Shown: in pieces, positions 57,654 to 64,000 of the stretch
How the letters are laid out: every line of letters starts with the position of its first letter
How positions within the stretch are numbered: the stretch's first letter is position 1
Assembly: GCA_036268075.1 (NCBI GenBank)
Contig: DATAUV010000013.1
Coordinates: 80,492 to 144,491 of the forward strand
Direction of reading: 5' to 3'
Source: DATARH01 sp036268075
Lineage (GTDB): Bacteria > Pseudomonadota > Alphaproteobacteria > ATCC43930 > CGMCC-115725
Length of the DNA stretch: 64,000 nt
Translations under genes and position numbers: made by a program
Notes under the pieces: generated by a model
Database searches by the model: none
What the model was told of the DNA's origin: nothing
The model's input: the letters and a program-made list of their open reading frames with translations, nothing else

Positions 57654-57743
57654 GGCGGTACCGAAGACGAGGGGCAGGGGGGCAAAGGATACGCCGCGCC
57701 CCGCCGGGCTCCAACGGCAATTGGCTCGTTTACTGGCGGCTCT

Positions 57744-58709
57744 CTACTCGCCGCGGCCGATCTCGGCGATCTGCTGGCCGTCCTCGTCCTGATGCGGCTG
57801 CGGATGACGGGCCGCGTGCGCGAGGTGTCGCGCTGTATGAGCGGGTTTCGGCTCGTCGCGCGAGGCGGTCTGGATCGCCGCGTGATGGTGGTGCGCAGTC
57901 GGCCCGGCCTTGGCTTCCTCGACGTCGTGATGCCGCTTCTGCTCGGCTTTCGCTTCCGCCGTCTCGTGGTGTCGGCTGTGTTTGACCGTGGCCTCGGCAA
58001 GCTCGTGGTGCCGGGTGGCCTTGGCCTCGGCAAGCCCGTGGCGGCGCTCGTGCTCGGTCTTCGCCTCGAGCGGATGCCGCTTCTGCTCGACCTTGGCCTC
58101 GAGCCGTTGCTTGCGCGGGGCCGGCTTTTCGGTCTCGGCCCGCGACGGCTGCGCATGGCGGCGGGTCGTCGGCTCGGCGACCTCTTCGGTCTCGTCGGAG
58201 GCCAGTTGGAACCGGGCGCTCTCGCGGGTCGCGACGGCGACCGGGTTCTCGCGCGGTTCGGACTGGTCGGGGTAGATGAAGCCGAAGGTCGGGTTGAGCC
58301 GGCCCCAGCTCTGCGAGCGCTCCTCGGCGACCCGCACCATGGTCCAGTCATTGTTCGCCGACACGTCGAACACGGCGGCACCCTCGATTACCGCCCCGCG
58401 CGGCCAGTTGGCCTGATTGACGAGGATCTCGCGGGCGCCGACGACGCGCGACACAACCGCGACATGCCCGGCCCACATCCGGCCCGCGGGCCGGAACACC
58501 AGCACTGCGCCCGGTGTCGGCTGATGGCCGCGGCGATAGCTGCCGGCGGCGTTGTCCCACCAGTCGCCGGCATTGCCGGAGATTTCGATGCCGGTCACCT
58601 CGCGCACATAGGTGACGCAATTGCCACCATACGATTCGGACGCCGCAGCCGGTAGGCTCAGCATCGTCGCGAACAGGCAACAGATAAGGCTAGTAACCCC
58701 TAACCGCAC
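57744..58709 (-). CDS. Secreted CHAP-domain protein with His/Lys/Glu-rich C-terminal tail
   Basis: A 321-residue protein. GTG start at 58709 with GGAGG upstream, and a signal peptide of about 23 residues. The CHAP domain (about 25-145) has catalytic Cys31 in GGNCVTYVR and His82 in WAGHVAVVSRV, pointing to peptidoglycan hydrolase or amidase function. Residues about 185-321 are low complexity: repeats of roughly 12-17 residues rich in Ala, Glu, Lys and His (such as LAEAKATRHHELAEATVKHSRHHETAEAK). This tail might bind metal or envelope polymers; that is inference. Confidence 0.85.
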   Translation of the reverse strand: MRLGVTSLICCLFATMLSLPAAASESYGGNCVTYVREVTGIEISGNAGDWWDNAAGSYRRGHQPTPGAVLVFRPAGRMWAGHVAVVSRVVGAREILVNQANWPRGAVIEGAAVFDVSANNDWTMVRVAEERSQSWGRLNPTFGFIYPDQSEPRENPVAVATRESARFQLASDETEEVAEPTTRRHAQPSRAETEKPAPRKQRLEAKVEQKRHPLEAKTEHERRHGLAEAKATRHHELAEATVKHSRHHETAEAKAEQKRHHDVEEAKAGPTAHHHHAAIQTASRDEPKPAHTARHLAHAARHPQPHQDEDGQQIAEIGRGE

Positions 58710-58884
58710 TCCGTGTCCCCCTCCCCATCCGGCGGAACTTCCCCATTCCTACCGGGCGGACGCGTGTATCGTCGGGGCTACATTACCCAATAATCCTCGC
58801 AACGCGACTCATTTTTACTCTCGATGATTGTCGCAGCGGAAATCTTGCCTGTTTGGACTGGTGTGGTGTTGTGGAAACACTGTG

Positions 58885-59553
58885 CTATTTCGGGAACACT
58901 CGCTGGTATACTCCCGGTGATCCGACATCGTGCCGCATGGCGGGTCGGACCCGGTTCGACCAGGGGTTGCCGTCGCGCACCTTGTCCCATTCCGGGCTTT
59001 CCGAAACCGCCGCGTTGGCGAACTCGTAGAGGGTTAAGTATTTGGGTTGGCTGTCGATTGCGACATAGCGCCGAGCGCCGAGGCAGCCGGGAACGGTCAG
59101 GTAGGGCGGGATGTAGGCGGTGTTATACCAGTCGTTGAATTCCTCCTCCATCGCCGCCGAAATATCGATCCGGCCCATCTGCAGAAACGGGGCCGGCCCC
59201 TGTGTCATTTCGATCGGATGGGTCTTGGTCGGAAAGATCTGGCGATAGCCGTTGATCAGGTAGTTTCGCCCGATCGTGCCGCCCGAGGCGGCCACGCGCT
59301 GCGGCGACGGCTTGAACCGGACGTCGTCGAGGAAGGCCGCGGTGCGCAGCACGTCCGGCGTTTCCAGCTCGTAGAGGGCGAGGTTTCTCGGCGTTCCCTT
59401 CAGCGCAATGTAGCGCCCGGCGCTGAGAAACCCGGGAATCGCGAGCAGCCGCGCGATGTGCTCCTCGTCGTACCAGCGGTGATAGGCTTCCTCGTGTTCG
59501 GGGTCCACATCGGACCACACCATCAAGAGGCCGGTCCCGCGCGTCTTGGCCAT
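58885..59553 (-). CDS. Duplicated dimeric alpha/beta-barrel (EthD-like) protein
   Basis: A 222-residue protein built from two similar halves. The first half has VWSDVDPEHEEAYHRWYDEEHIARLLAIPGFLSAGRY, and the second has MGRIDISAAMEEEFNDWYNTAYIPPYLTVPGCLGARRY. The halves are related to each other and to the 101-residue protein at 46057-46362. This looks like an internal duplication making a pseudo-dimer. The role is unknown. The 175-base gap after its stop is more A/T-rich than most of the window and holds no visible gene. Confidence 0.8.
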   Translation of the reverse strand: MAKTRGTGLLMVWSDVDPEHEEAYHRWYDEEHIARLLAIPGFLSAGRYIALKGTPRNLALYELETPDVLRTAAFLDDVRFKPSPQRVAASGGTIGRNYLINGYRQIFPTKTHPIEMTQGPAPFLQMGRIDISAAMEEEFNDWYNTAYIPPYLTVPGCLGARRYVAIDSQPKYLTLYEFANAAVSESPEWDKVRDGNPWSNRVRPAMRHDVGSPGVYQRVFPK

Positions 59554-59671
59554 GTCACCCTCCCGTCGATTCGCGATCAGCGATTAAACACGCTGGGGAC
59601 GCGAGACGGGGGAAAATACGTTAGACTGCCGCGGGCAGGGTCACCTGCCGCGAAGCAGAGAGCACAGGGCT

Positions 59672-59857
59672 GTGGCGGATCCGGAAGTGAGACGCATTCT
59701 CCGGCAATGGGACCGGGAAGTCGACGACGAGCGCCGGCGCGAGGCGCCCCGCCCGGACACCGGCCCGTGGCGCATCGTGTCGTGGCTGGCCTTGTGGTTT
59801 CTGTGGCTCGCTGTGCTGGCGCTGATCGTCGCGATGATCAGGCCGCTGCACTGGTAA
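59672..59857 (+). CDS. Small single-pass membrane protein
   Basis: A 61-residue protein from GTG at 59672 (VADPEVRRILRQWDREVDDERRRE). A charged N-terminal half is followed by one transmembrane helix (SWLALWFLWLAVLALIVAMI, residues 37-56) and a short tail. No family is recognised. The frame has normal GC-rich codon use, and a strong hairpin follows the stop, supporting it as a real gene. Confidence 0.6.
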   Translation: MADPEVRRILRQWDREVDDERRREAPRPDTGPWRIVSWLALWFLWLAVLALIVAMIRPLHW

Positions 59858-59861
59858 CCGC

Positions 59862-59889
59862 CAGCGGCCCCGCCGAGACGGGGCCGCTG
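59862..59889. terminator. Terminator-like hairpin between convergent genes
   Basis: CAGCGGCCCCG (59862-59872) is a perfect inverted match to CGGGGCCGCTG (59879-59889) with a 6-base loop. It lies between the small membrane protein gene and the convergent lipoprotein gene. No T-run follows, so it may be a rho-assisted or stabilising hairpin. Confidence 0.5.
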
Positions 59890-59915
59890 CATCTCATCCC
59901 GAAACCGATAGCCCT

Positions 59916-60410
59916 TTAACGCGGCGGCGGCGGGACCGGCGCGCCCGGGCCGGGCCCGTAAGCGGGCGGCGGCGGCGCGATGCCCGGGGCGCCCGGCACG
60001 GCGTTGCCCTTCGACGACATGCACTGTGCGTAGAACATGTTGTATTGCTGCTGGATCGACATGCCGGCGCGCGCCGAGTTCGAGGCGCCCATGCTGCTTC
60101 CGACCACTGCGCCCGAGGCGGCGCCGATCGCCGCGCCGCGCCCGCCGCCGATCGCCGCGCCAAGCCCGGCGCCGAGCGCAGTGGTCAGCAGCGCCTGGCC
60201 GAGCCCGTTATTGTTGGCCTGCTGGGTCAACGGCGCAATCTGCTGGTTGGCAAAGGCCTCGCAGGTTGCCTGGTCGTTGGCGAACTGGTCGAACGGCTTG
60301 CCCTGGCCCGGCATCACCGGCACGGTCGGCGCCACGGCTTGCGGCGCGCAGGCCGCGAGCGTCAGCACGGTGGCCATCACCCCGGCCAGCCGCCCATCGA
60401 TACGCATCAT
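59916..60410 (-). CDS. Glycine-zipper outer-membrane lipoprotein
   Basis: A 164-residue lipoprotein. The lipobox LTLAAC sits near residues 16-21, with Cys21 as the lipidation site. A glycine-zipper stretch (ALLTTALGAGLGAAIGGGRGAAIGAASGAVVGSSMGAS) follows at about 73-110. The C-terminus is Pro-rich. Similar SlyB/17-kDa-like proteins sit in the outer membrane. The annotation rests on the lipobox and zipper. The 200-base gap before the downstream aldolase has no gene. Confidence 0.85.
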   Translation of the reverse strand: MMRIDGRLAGVMATVLTLAACAPQAVAPTVPVMPGQGKPFDQFANDQATCEAFANQQIAPLTQQANNNGLGQALLTTALGAGLGAAIGGGRGAAIGAASGAVVGSSMGASNSARAGMSIQQQYNMFYAQCMSSKGNAVPGAPGIAPPPPAYGPGPGAPVPPPPR

Positions 60411-60610
60411 TGGTTTGTCTCCCCTAGGTCCTGATCCATCCCCGCGGCCGCATTATCGGGTGCGGTTTACGGCGCAAAGATGGCTAGTTATTCGCGTCGT
60501 TTCGGCTGAGCGTCCCCACGCCCTGGTCCGCGCCCCCTAACCAGTGCAATGGTCGGCGTTCTGATCTAACCTTCGCGCGCAGAACCTCGTGCCGCATAGC
60601 TGGAGCCGAC

Positions 60611-61405
60611 ATGCCCGATACGATCACGCCCGACACCCTGACAACCGACCAGACCGCTGCCGCGCATCAGCGCCAGGCGCGCATCGACCTCGCCGCGGCG
60701 CATCGCCTGGCGGTCGAGCACGGGTTCAGCGAGGGCATCTTCAACCACCTGACGCTGGCGGTGCCGGGCAAGCCCGACCGCTACTACCAGATCCCGTTCG
60801 GCCTGCATTGGTCGGAGGTGACCGCGAGTTGCTTCATGGAGGTGGGTTGGGACGGCACGGTTCTGGCCGGCGAGGGTGAGGTCGAGCAGTCGGCGTTCTG
60901 CATCCACGCCCCGATTCATCGCCTGGTGCCGCAGCACGCGTGCGTGTTGCACACCCACATGCCCTATGCCAGCGCCCTCGCGCGGCTGGAGGAGCAGGAG
61001 ATTCTGCCGATCGGACAGACCGAGATCGGCTTTCTCGACAAGATCGCCTACGACCACACCTATACCGGCCCCGCGCTCGACCCGGCCGAGGGCGAGCGGC
61101 TCGCCGGTATCCTCGGCCCGGACAAGAAGATCCTGTTCATGGCCAATCACGGCGTCTGCGTCTGCGGCGGCAGCGTCGCCGAGGCCTACGACCTGCTCTA
61201 TTACCTGGAGCGGGCGGCGCAGGTGCAGATCTACGCGATGTGGACCGGCCGCAAGCTGCGCGAGGTCAAGCCGAGCGTCGTCGAGCACACGCTTTCCCAA
61301 TACCAGGCGTGCTGGCCCAATTACGGCAACAAGCCGAGCTACCAGCACCATTTCGACGCGCTGAAGCGCCTGCTCGACCGCCGCGAGCCGGATTACAAGG
61401 ACTGA
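60611..61405 (+). CDS. Class II aldolase/adducin family protein
   Basis: A 264-residue zinc-dependent aldolase-like protein. The fold opens with RIDLAAAHRLAVEHGFSEGIFNHLTLAV. The zinc ligands are His in LHTHMPYASALARL and His in FMANHGVCVCGGSVAEAYDLLYYLE. Relatives act as fuculose-phosphate-type aldolases or decarboxylases, though many family members of this length remain unassigned. ATG at 60611 follows CTGGAGCCGAC. Confidence 0.9.
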   Translation: MPDTITPDTLTTDQTAAAHQRQARIDLAAAHRLAVEHGFSEGIFNHLTLAVPGKPDRYYQIPFGLHWSEVTASCFMEVGWDGTVLAGEGEVEQSAFCIHAPIHRLVPQHACVLHTHMPYASALARLEEQEILPIGQTEIGFLDKIAYDHTYTGPALDPAEGERLAGILGPDKKILFMANHGVCVCGGSVAEAYDLLYYLERAAQVQIYAMWTGRKLREVKPSVVEHTLSQYQACWPNYGNKPSYQHHFDALKRLLDRREPDYKD

Positions 61406-61408
61406 GGG

Positions 61409-61702
61409 ATGGCCGGGTCTCCGACAGGATTGGTCGCTGACGCGGAGCAGCGGCGTATCACCGACATTATCAGCGCCCGGCGGCATGAGCTGCCGCCGGG
61501 GGCGCGGCGGCTCGACTACAATTTTGACCAGGACTGGGCCGGCGATCCGGCGGTGCACATCACGCTGGTCATGGCTAAGGAGATGGAGGGCGCGACCCAT
61601 CGCGTGGCCGAGCTAAGCGGATTCCTCACAAGCCTCAGGGAGGAAATCATCGCGGCTCGCGCGACCTATTGGCCGTTTACCCGGATATCTGTCGAACGAT
61701 AG
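61409..61702 (+). CDS. Small protein, probable partner of a HEPN protein
   Basis: A 97-residue protein with LPPGARRLDYNFDQDWAGDPAVHITLVMAKE and a C-terminal EEIIAARATYWPFTRISVER. The DWAGDPAV turn recurs in small proteins paired with HEPN-domain genes, where the partner may act as an antitoxin or as a degenerate nucleotidyltransferase. The typical nucleotidyltransferase GS-x-D-x-D motif is not present. It starts 3 bases after the aldolase stop and ends 12 bases before the HEPN gene. Confidence 0.6.
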   Translation: MAGSPTGLVADAEQRRITDIISARRHELPPGARRLDYNFDQDWAGDPAVHITLVMAKEMEGATHRVAELSGFLTSLREEIIAARATYWPFTRISVER

Positions 61703-61714
61703 GCCGTCCGCGTC

Positions 61715-62215
61715 GTGGCGCTTCATCATGACCTGCTGGAGCAGGCCGGCCATCTGGCTCGGCGTGAGCCGAATCGTCCACGCCAAGCGAGCCTCCGACG
61801 GGCTGTTTCGGCCGCCTATTACGCCGTATTCCACCTCCTGGCGTCAGAAGGCGCCAAGCTGCTCGGTTCCACGCGTCCAATTGGGTTGCGGGCTCAGGTC
61901 CAGCGAGGCTTCGCCCATCGCGACATGCGGGAGGTGTGCCGGCAATTTGTCGCCGGATCGCCGGCAGCGCCGACGCGCGCGCTGATCACCATCCCGATAG
62001 AGTCGCAATTACGCTCGGTGTGCGAAGTATTCCTGATGCTGCAGGACGCACGCCACAAGGCGGACTACGACGTAATTCAAGCGTTCGACCGGCTCGATGC
62101 GCTGAGTTTGATCGAGGCCGCCCAAACTGCCTTTGCCAACTGGCGCGCAATCCGGTCGACTCCGAACGCGTCGGTCTTCCTCACAGCCTTGCTGCTGCAG
62201 CGGCAATGGCAGTGA
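61715..62215 (+). CDS. HEPN-like helical protein
   Basis: A 166-residue all-helical protein from GTG at 61715. ASLRRAVSAAYYAVFHLLASEGAKLLG is a good match to the HEPN core helix, and RSVCEVFLMLQDARHKADYDV supplies the other. HEPN proteins commonly act as RNases or as toxins inactivated by a partner. An explicit R-x4-6-H active-site motif is not certain. Codon use is less GC-biased than the flanking aldolase and VOC genes. The preceding small gene is probably its partner. Confidence 0.7.
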   Translation: MALHHDLLEQAGHLARREPNRPRQASLRRAVSAAYYAVFHLLASEGAKLLGSTRPIGLRAQVQRGFAHRDMREVCRQFVAGSPAAPTRALITIPIESQLRSVCEVFLMLQDARHKADYDVIQAFDRLDALSLIEAAQTAFANWRAIRSTPNASVFLTALLLQRQWQ

Positions 62216-62279
62216 TATAAGCTGCACAAGAGATTGTGCGCGTGACGCATCCGAACGCGCAATGATAGGGAGGTCCTCC

Positions 62280-62885
62280 ATGAACGACGTTGCCCCGATC
62301 CGCAAGCTCGCACCCATCACCGAGGCGATCAAGCCGGCCAAATTCGCGCATTTCGTTTTGCGCACCGGCCAGGTCGACAAGCTGGCCGAGTGGTATCAGA
62401 CCGTGCTTGCCGCGCGCATCGTGTTCCGCGACGAGCGGCTGTGCTTTCTATCCTATGACGACGAGCATCATCGGCTCGCGATCATCAACGTGCCGGGGAC
62501 CGGCGTGCGCGACCGCAACTCGGCCGGCACCGACCATGTCGCCTACAGCTACGACAATCTCGGCGACCTGTTGTCGACCTATCGCCGGCTCAAGGCGGCG
62601 GGGATCACGCCGAACTGGCCGATCAACCACGGCGTCACGACCTCGATCTATTACGTGGACCCCGACAACAACCGGGTCGAATTGCAGGTCGACAACTACA
62701 AGACGCCAAAGGAGCTCGACGGTTATTTTCAGGGCCTGGCCTTCCGCGACAACCCGGTCGGCGTGACCTATGATCCCGAGGAGCTGTGCCGCCGCTACGA
62801 ATCCGGCGAGGCAATGGAAAGCCTGCTCGCGATCCCGCCGTTGCCCGAGGGCAAGACGCCCTGGGACATGATCAGCAGTCACTGA
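62280..62885 (+). CDS. VOC family protein (extradiol dioxygenase-like)
   Basis: A 201-residue glyoxalase/bleomycin-resistance superfamily protein. Predicted metal ligands are His24 in AKFAHFVLRTG, His85 in GTDHVAYSY and Glu134 in NRVELQVDNY. The layout resembles catechol or biphenyl-diol ring-cleavage dioxygenases. ATG at 62280 is preceded by the ribosome site GGGAGGTCC. The substrate is unknown. It is followed by a STAS gene 7 bases later. Confidence 0.87.
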   Translation: MNDVAPIRKLAPITEAIKPAKFAHFVLRTGQVDKLAEWYQTVLAARIVFRDERLCFLSYDDEHHRLAIINVPGTGVRDRNSAGTDHVAYSYDNLGDLLSTYRRLKAAGITPNWPINHGVTTSIYYVDPDNNRVELQVDNYKTPKELDGYFQGLAFRDNPVGVTYDPEELCRRYESGEAMESLLAIPPLPEGKTPWDMISSH

Positions 62886-62892
62886 CGCGGCG

Positions 62893-63231
62893 ATGGAGCT
62901 TCAGGTCGAGCATCTCTCCGACGGCGTCGCCCGCGCGGTTGCGATCGGGCGGTGGGACGTCGCCGGGGCCGCCGCGATCGATTTGCGCCTCAGCGTGCTC
63001 GCCGGCAGCGGCCGTTCGGTCATCGTCGACATGGCGCAGGTGACGTTTCTGTCGTCGATGGGCATCCGCTCGATCCTGATGAGCGCCAAAACGGTGCAGC
63101 TCCGCAAGGCGACGCTGGTGCTGCTGGCGCCGGTCGACACGGTCGAGCAGGTACTGACCTCGACCGGCATCGACAGGATCGTGCCGATCCACCGCGATCT
63201 TCCCGCCGCGCTGGCGGCTGTCGGGGGATAG
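62893..63231 (+). CDS. STAS domain anti-sigma factor antagonist, second copy
   Basis: A 112-residue STAS protein. The candidate phosphoserine site is MAQVTFLSSMGIRSILMSAK near residues 48-67, and the N-terminal RAVAIGRWDVAGAAAIDL is family-like. It has no kinase or phosphatase neighbour here, unlike the STAS gene at 27437. It may respond to the same regulators in trans. It is 7 bases after the VOC gene. Confidence 0.88.
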   Translation: MELQVEHLSDGVARAVAIGRWDVAGAAAIDLRLSVLAGSGRSVIVDMAQVTFLSSMGIRSILMSAKTVQLRKATLVLLAPVDTVEQVLTSTGIDRIVPIHRDLPAALAAVGG

Positions 63232-63234
63232 CTA

Positions 63235-63253
63235 CGGGCGGGGGAACCGCCCG
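63235..63253 (+). terminator. Terminator-like GC hairpin after the second STAS gene
   Basis: CGGGCGG (63235-63241) pairs with CCGCCCG (63247-63253) with a 5-base loop, directly after the STAS stop. No T-run follows, so this is only a possible transcript-end structure. Confidence 0.35.
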
Positions 63254-63322
63254 CGCCTTGACAGCGGCCATCGCCCGTTCATGCTGTCGCCCGCCCTCCA
63301 CGCCAGCGAAAGTTCCACCGCC

Positions 63323-64000
63323 ATGCTCAGCGCCGATCTCAGCGGCAAGACCGCGCTCGTCACCGGCAGCGCCTCGGGCATCGGGCTCGCGACGGTCGAG
63401 ACCTTTGCCCGCTGCGGCGCGACGGTCGCGCTCAACCACCTGGCCGACGACCCGCGCGGCGCCGAGCAGGTCGCGCGGCTCAAGGCGGCCGGATACAAGA
63501 TCATCGCCGCGCCGGGCAACGTCTCGGTGCCGGTCGAGGCCGAGTCGATGACGGCGCGGGCGATCGATGCGCTCGGCCGGCTCGATTTCCTCGTCAACAA
63601 CGCGGGCACGCCGGCGACCCCGGTGCCGATCCCGTTCCCCGACCTCGACCGGCTGACCGAGGGGTTCTGGCAGACCATCCTCAACACCAACCTGATCGGC
63701 CCGTTCCGCTGCACTCACGCCGCTGCGCCGGCGCTGAAGGCGGCGCAGGGGGCGATCTGCAGCACCGCCTCGATCGCGGGCGTGCAGGGGAGCGGCAGCT
63801 CGATCCCCTACGCGGCGAGCAAGGCCGGCGTCATCAACCTGACCCGCAGCCTCGCCCGCGCGCTGGCACCGGACATCCGGGTCAACGCGGTCGCGCCCGG
63901 CTTTGTCGACAGCCCGTGGAACCAGGAATGGGACGCCGACCGCAAGGCGGCCTCGATCGAGCGCACGCCGTTGAAGCGTCCCTGCACGCCGCAAGACATC
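63323..64000 (+). CDS. SDR family oxidoreductase (3' end outside window)
   Basis: A short-chain dehydrogenase with NAD(P)-binding GSASGIGLATVETFA in the N-terminal 30 residues. LVNNAGTPATPV, the catalytic Ser region STASIAGVQGSG and Tyr-x3-Lys in YAASKAGVINL follow. NAVAPGFVDSPWN is near the end of the visible part. The start ATG at 63323 gives MLSADLSGKTALVTG; an in-frame ATG at 63281 would add 14 residues. Substrate not predicted. The gene is open at the right edge. Confidence 0.88.
   Translation, partial: MLSADLSGKTALVTGSASGIGLATVETFARCGATVALNHLADDPRGAEQVARLKAAGYKIIAAPGNVSVPVEAESMTARAIDALGRLDFLVNNAGTPATPVPIPFPDLDRLTEGFWQTILNTNLIGPFRCTHAAAPALKAAQGAICSTASIAGVQGSGSSIPYAASKAGVINLTRSLARALAPDIRVNAVAPGFVDSPWNQEWDADRKAASIERTPLKRPCTPQDI

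Noticed and set aside
58710..58884. Possible small gene or regulatory RNA in the A/T-richer gap before the CHAP gene
   Set aside because: No frame with a ribosome site, no clear promoter pair and no stable terminator could be identified.

Overview
This window reads as a chromosomal segment of a GC-rich alphaproteobacterium, probably in or near the Rhodospirillales. The left 22 kb has a conserved alphaproteobacterial order: clpX (3' end), lon, hupB, tRNA-Val, tRNA-Asp, a complete 14-gene nuo operon (nuoA to nuoN), a biotin protein ligase, type III pantothenate kinase, RNase J, methylmalonyl-CoA epimerase and a DUF1467 membrane protein. The taxon is inferred from gene order and codon use; no rRNA is present.

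After about 22.3 kb the content becomes accessory. A 3-methyladenine glycosylase is followed by a compact RiPP cassette (22861-25521). It has a promoter-like site, a small precursor ending in an array of Trp-X-Asn triplets, a radical SAM/SPASM maturase of the GRRM (three-residue cyclophane) type, three tandem 33-bp hairpin units, a secreted partner protein and an intrinsic terminator. Next comes a partner-switching signalling group (cyclic-nucleotide-binding/PP2C phosphatase, RsbW-like ATPase, STAS antagonist) with a bacterial GOLPH3/GPP34 protein directly behind it. Housekeeping genes follow: a GST, tRNA-Pro, a polyprenyl diphosphate synthase, a DUF2007 protein, a TrmN6-like methyltransferase, glyQ, glyS, pyruvate phosphate dikinase and the YgfZ/GcvT-like folate protein.

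From 38.7 to 45.1 kb there is a same-strand surface-polysaccharide cluster: a GT9 heptosyltransferase-like enzyme, a GT2, a TylF-like methyltransferase, two GT4 enzymes and an asparagine synthase. The last 19 kb is a mixed set of catabolic and envelope genes: MlaC-like protein, D-aminoacylase, acyltransferase 3, double-GNAT protein, SGNH hydrolase, TauD dioxygenase, tandem MetX-like hydrolases (one exported), another alpha/beta hydrolase, an amidase, a CHAP protein with a His-rich tail, proteins built from small dimeric alpha/beta barrels, a class II aldolase, a probable HEPN pair, a VOC protein, an orphan STAS protein and the start of an SDR.

A second theme is the density of palindromic intergenic repeats. 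At least six kinds are visible. Three copies sit inside the nuo operon, and two convergent gene junctions (50.4 and 56.1 kb) carry nested inverted repeats in which one repeat family is enclosed by another. The 3' half of glyS has a visibly different base composition from its 5' half.
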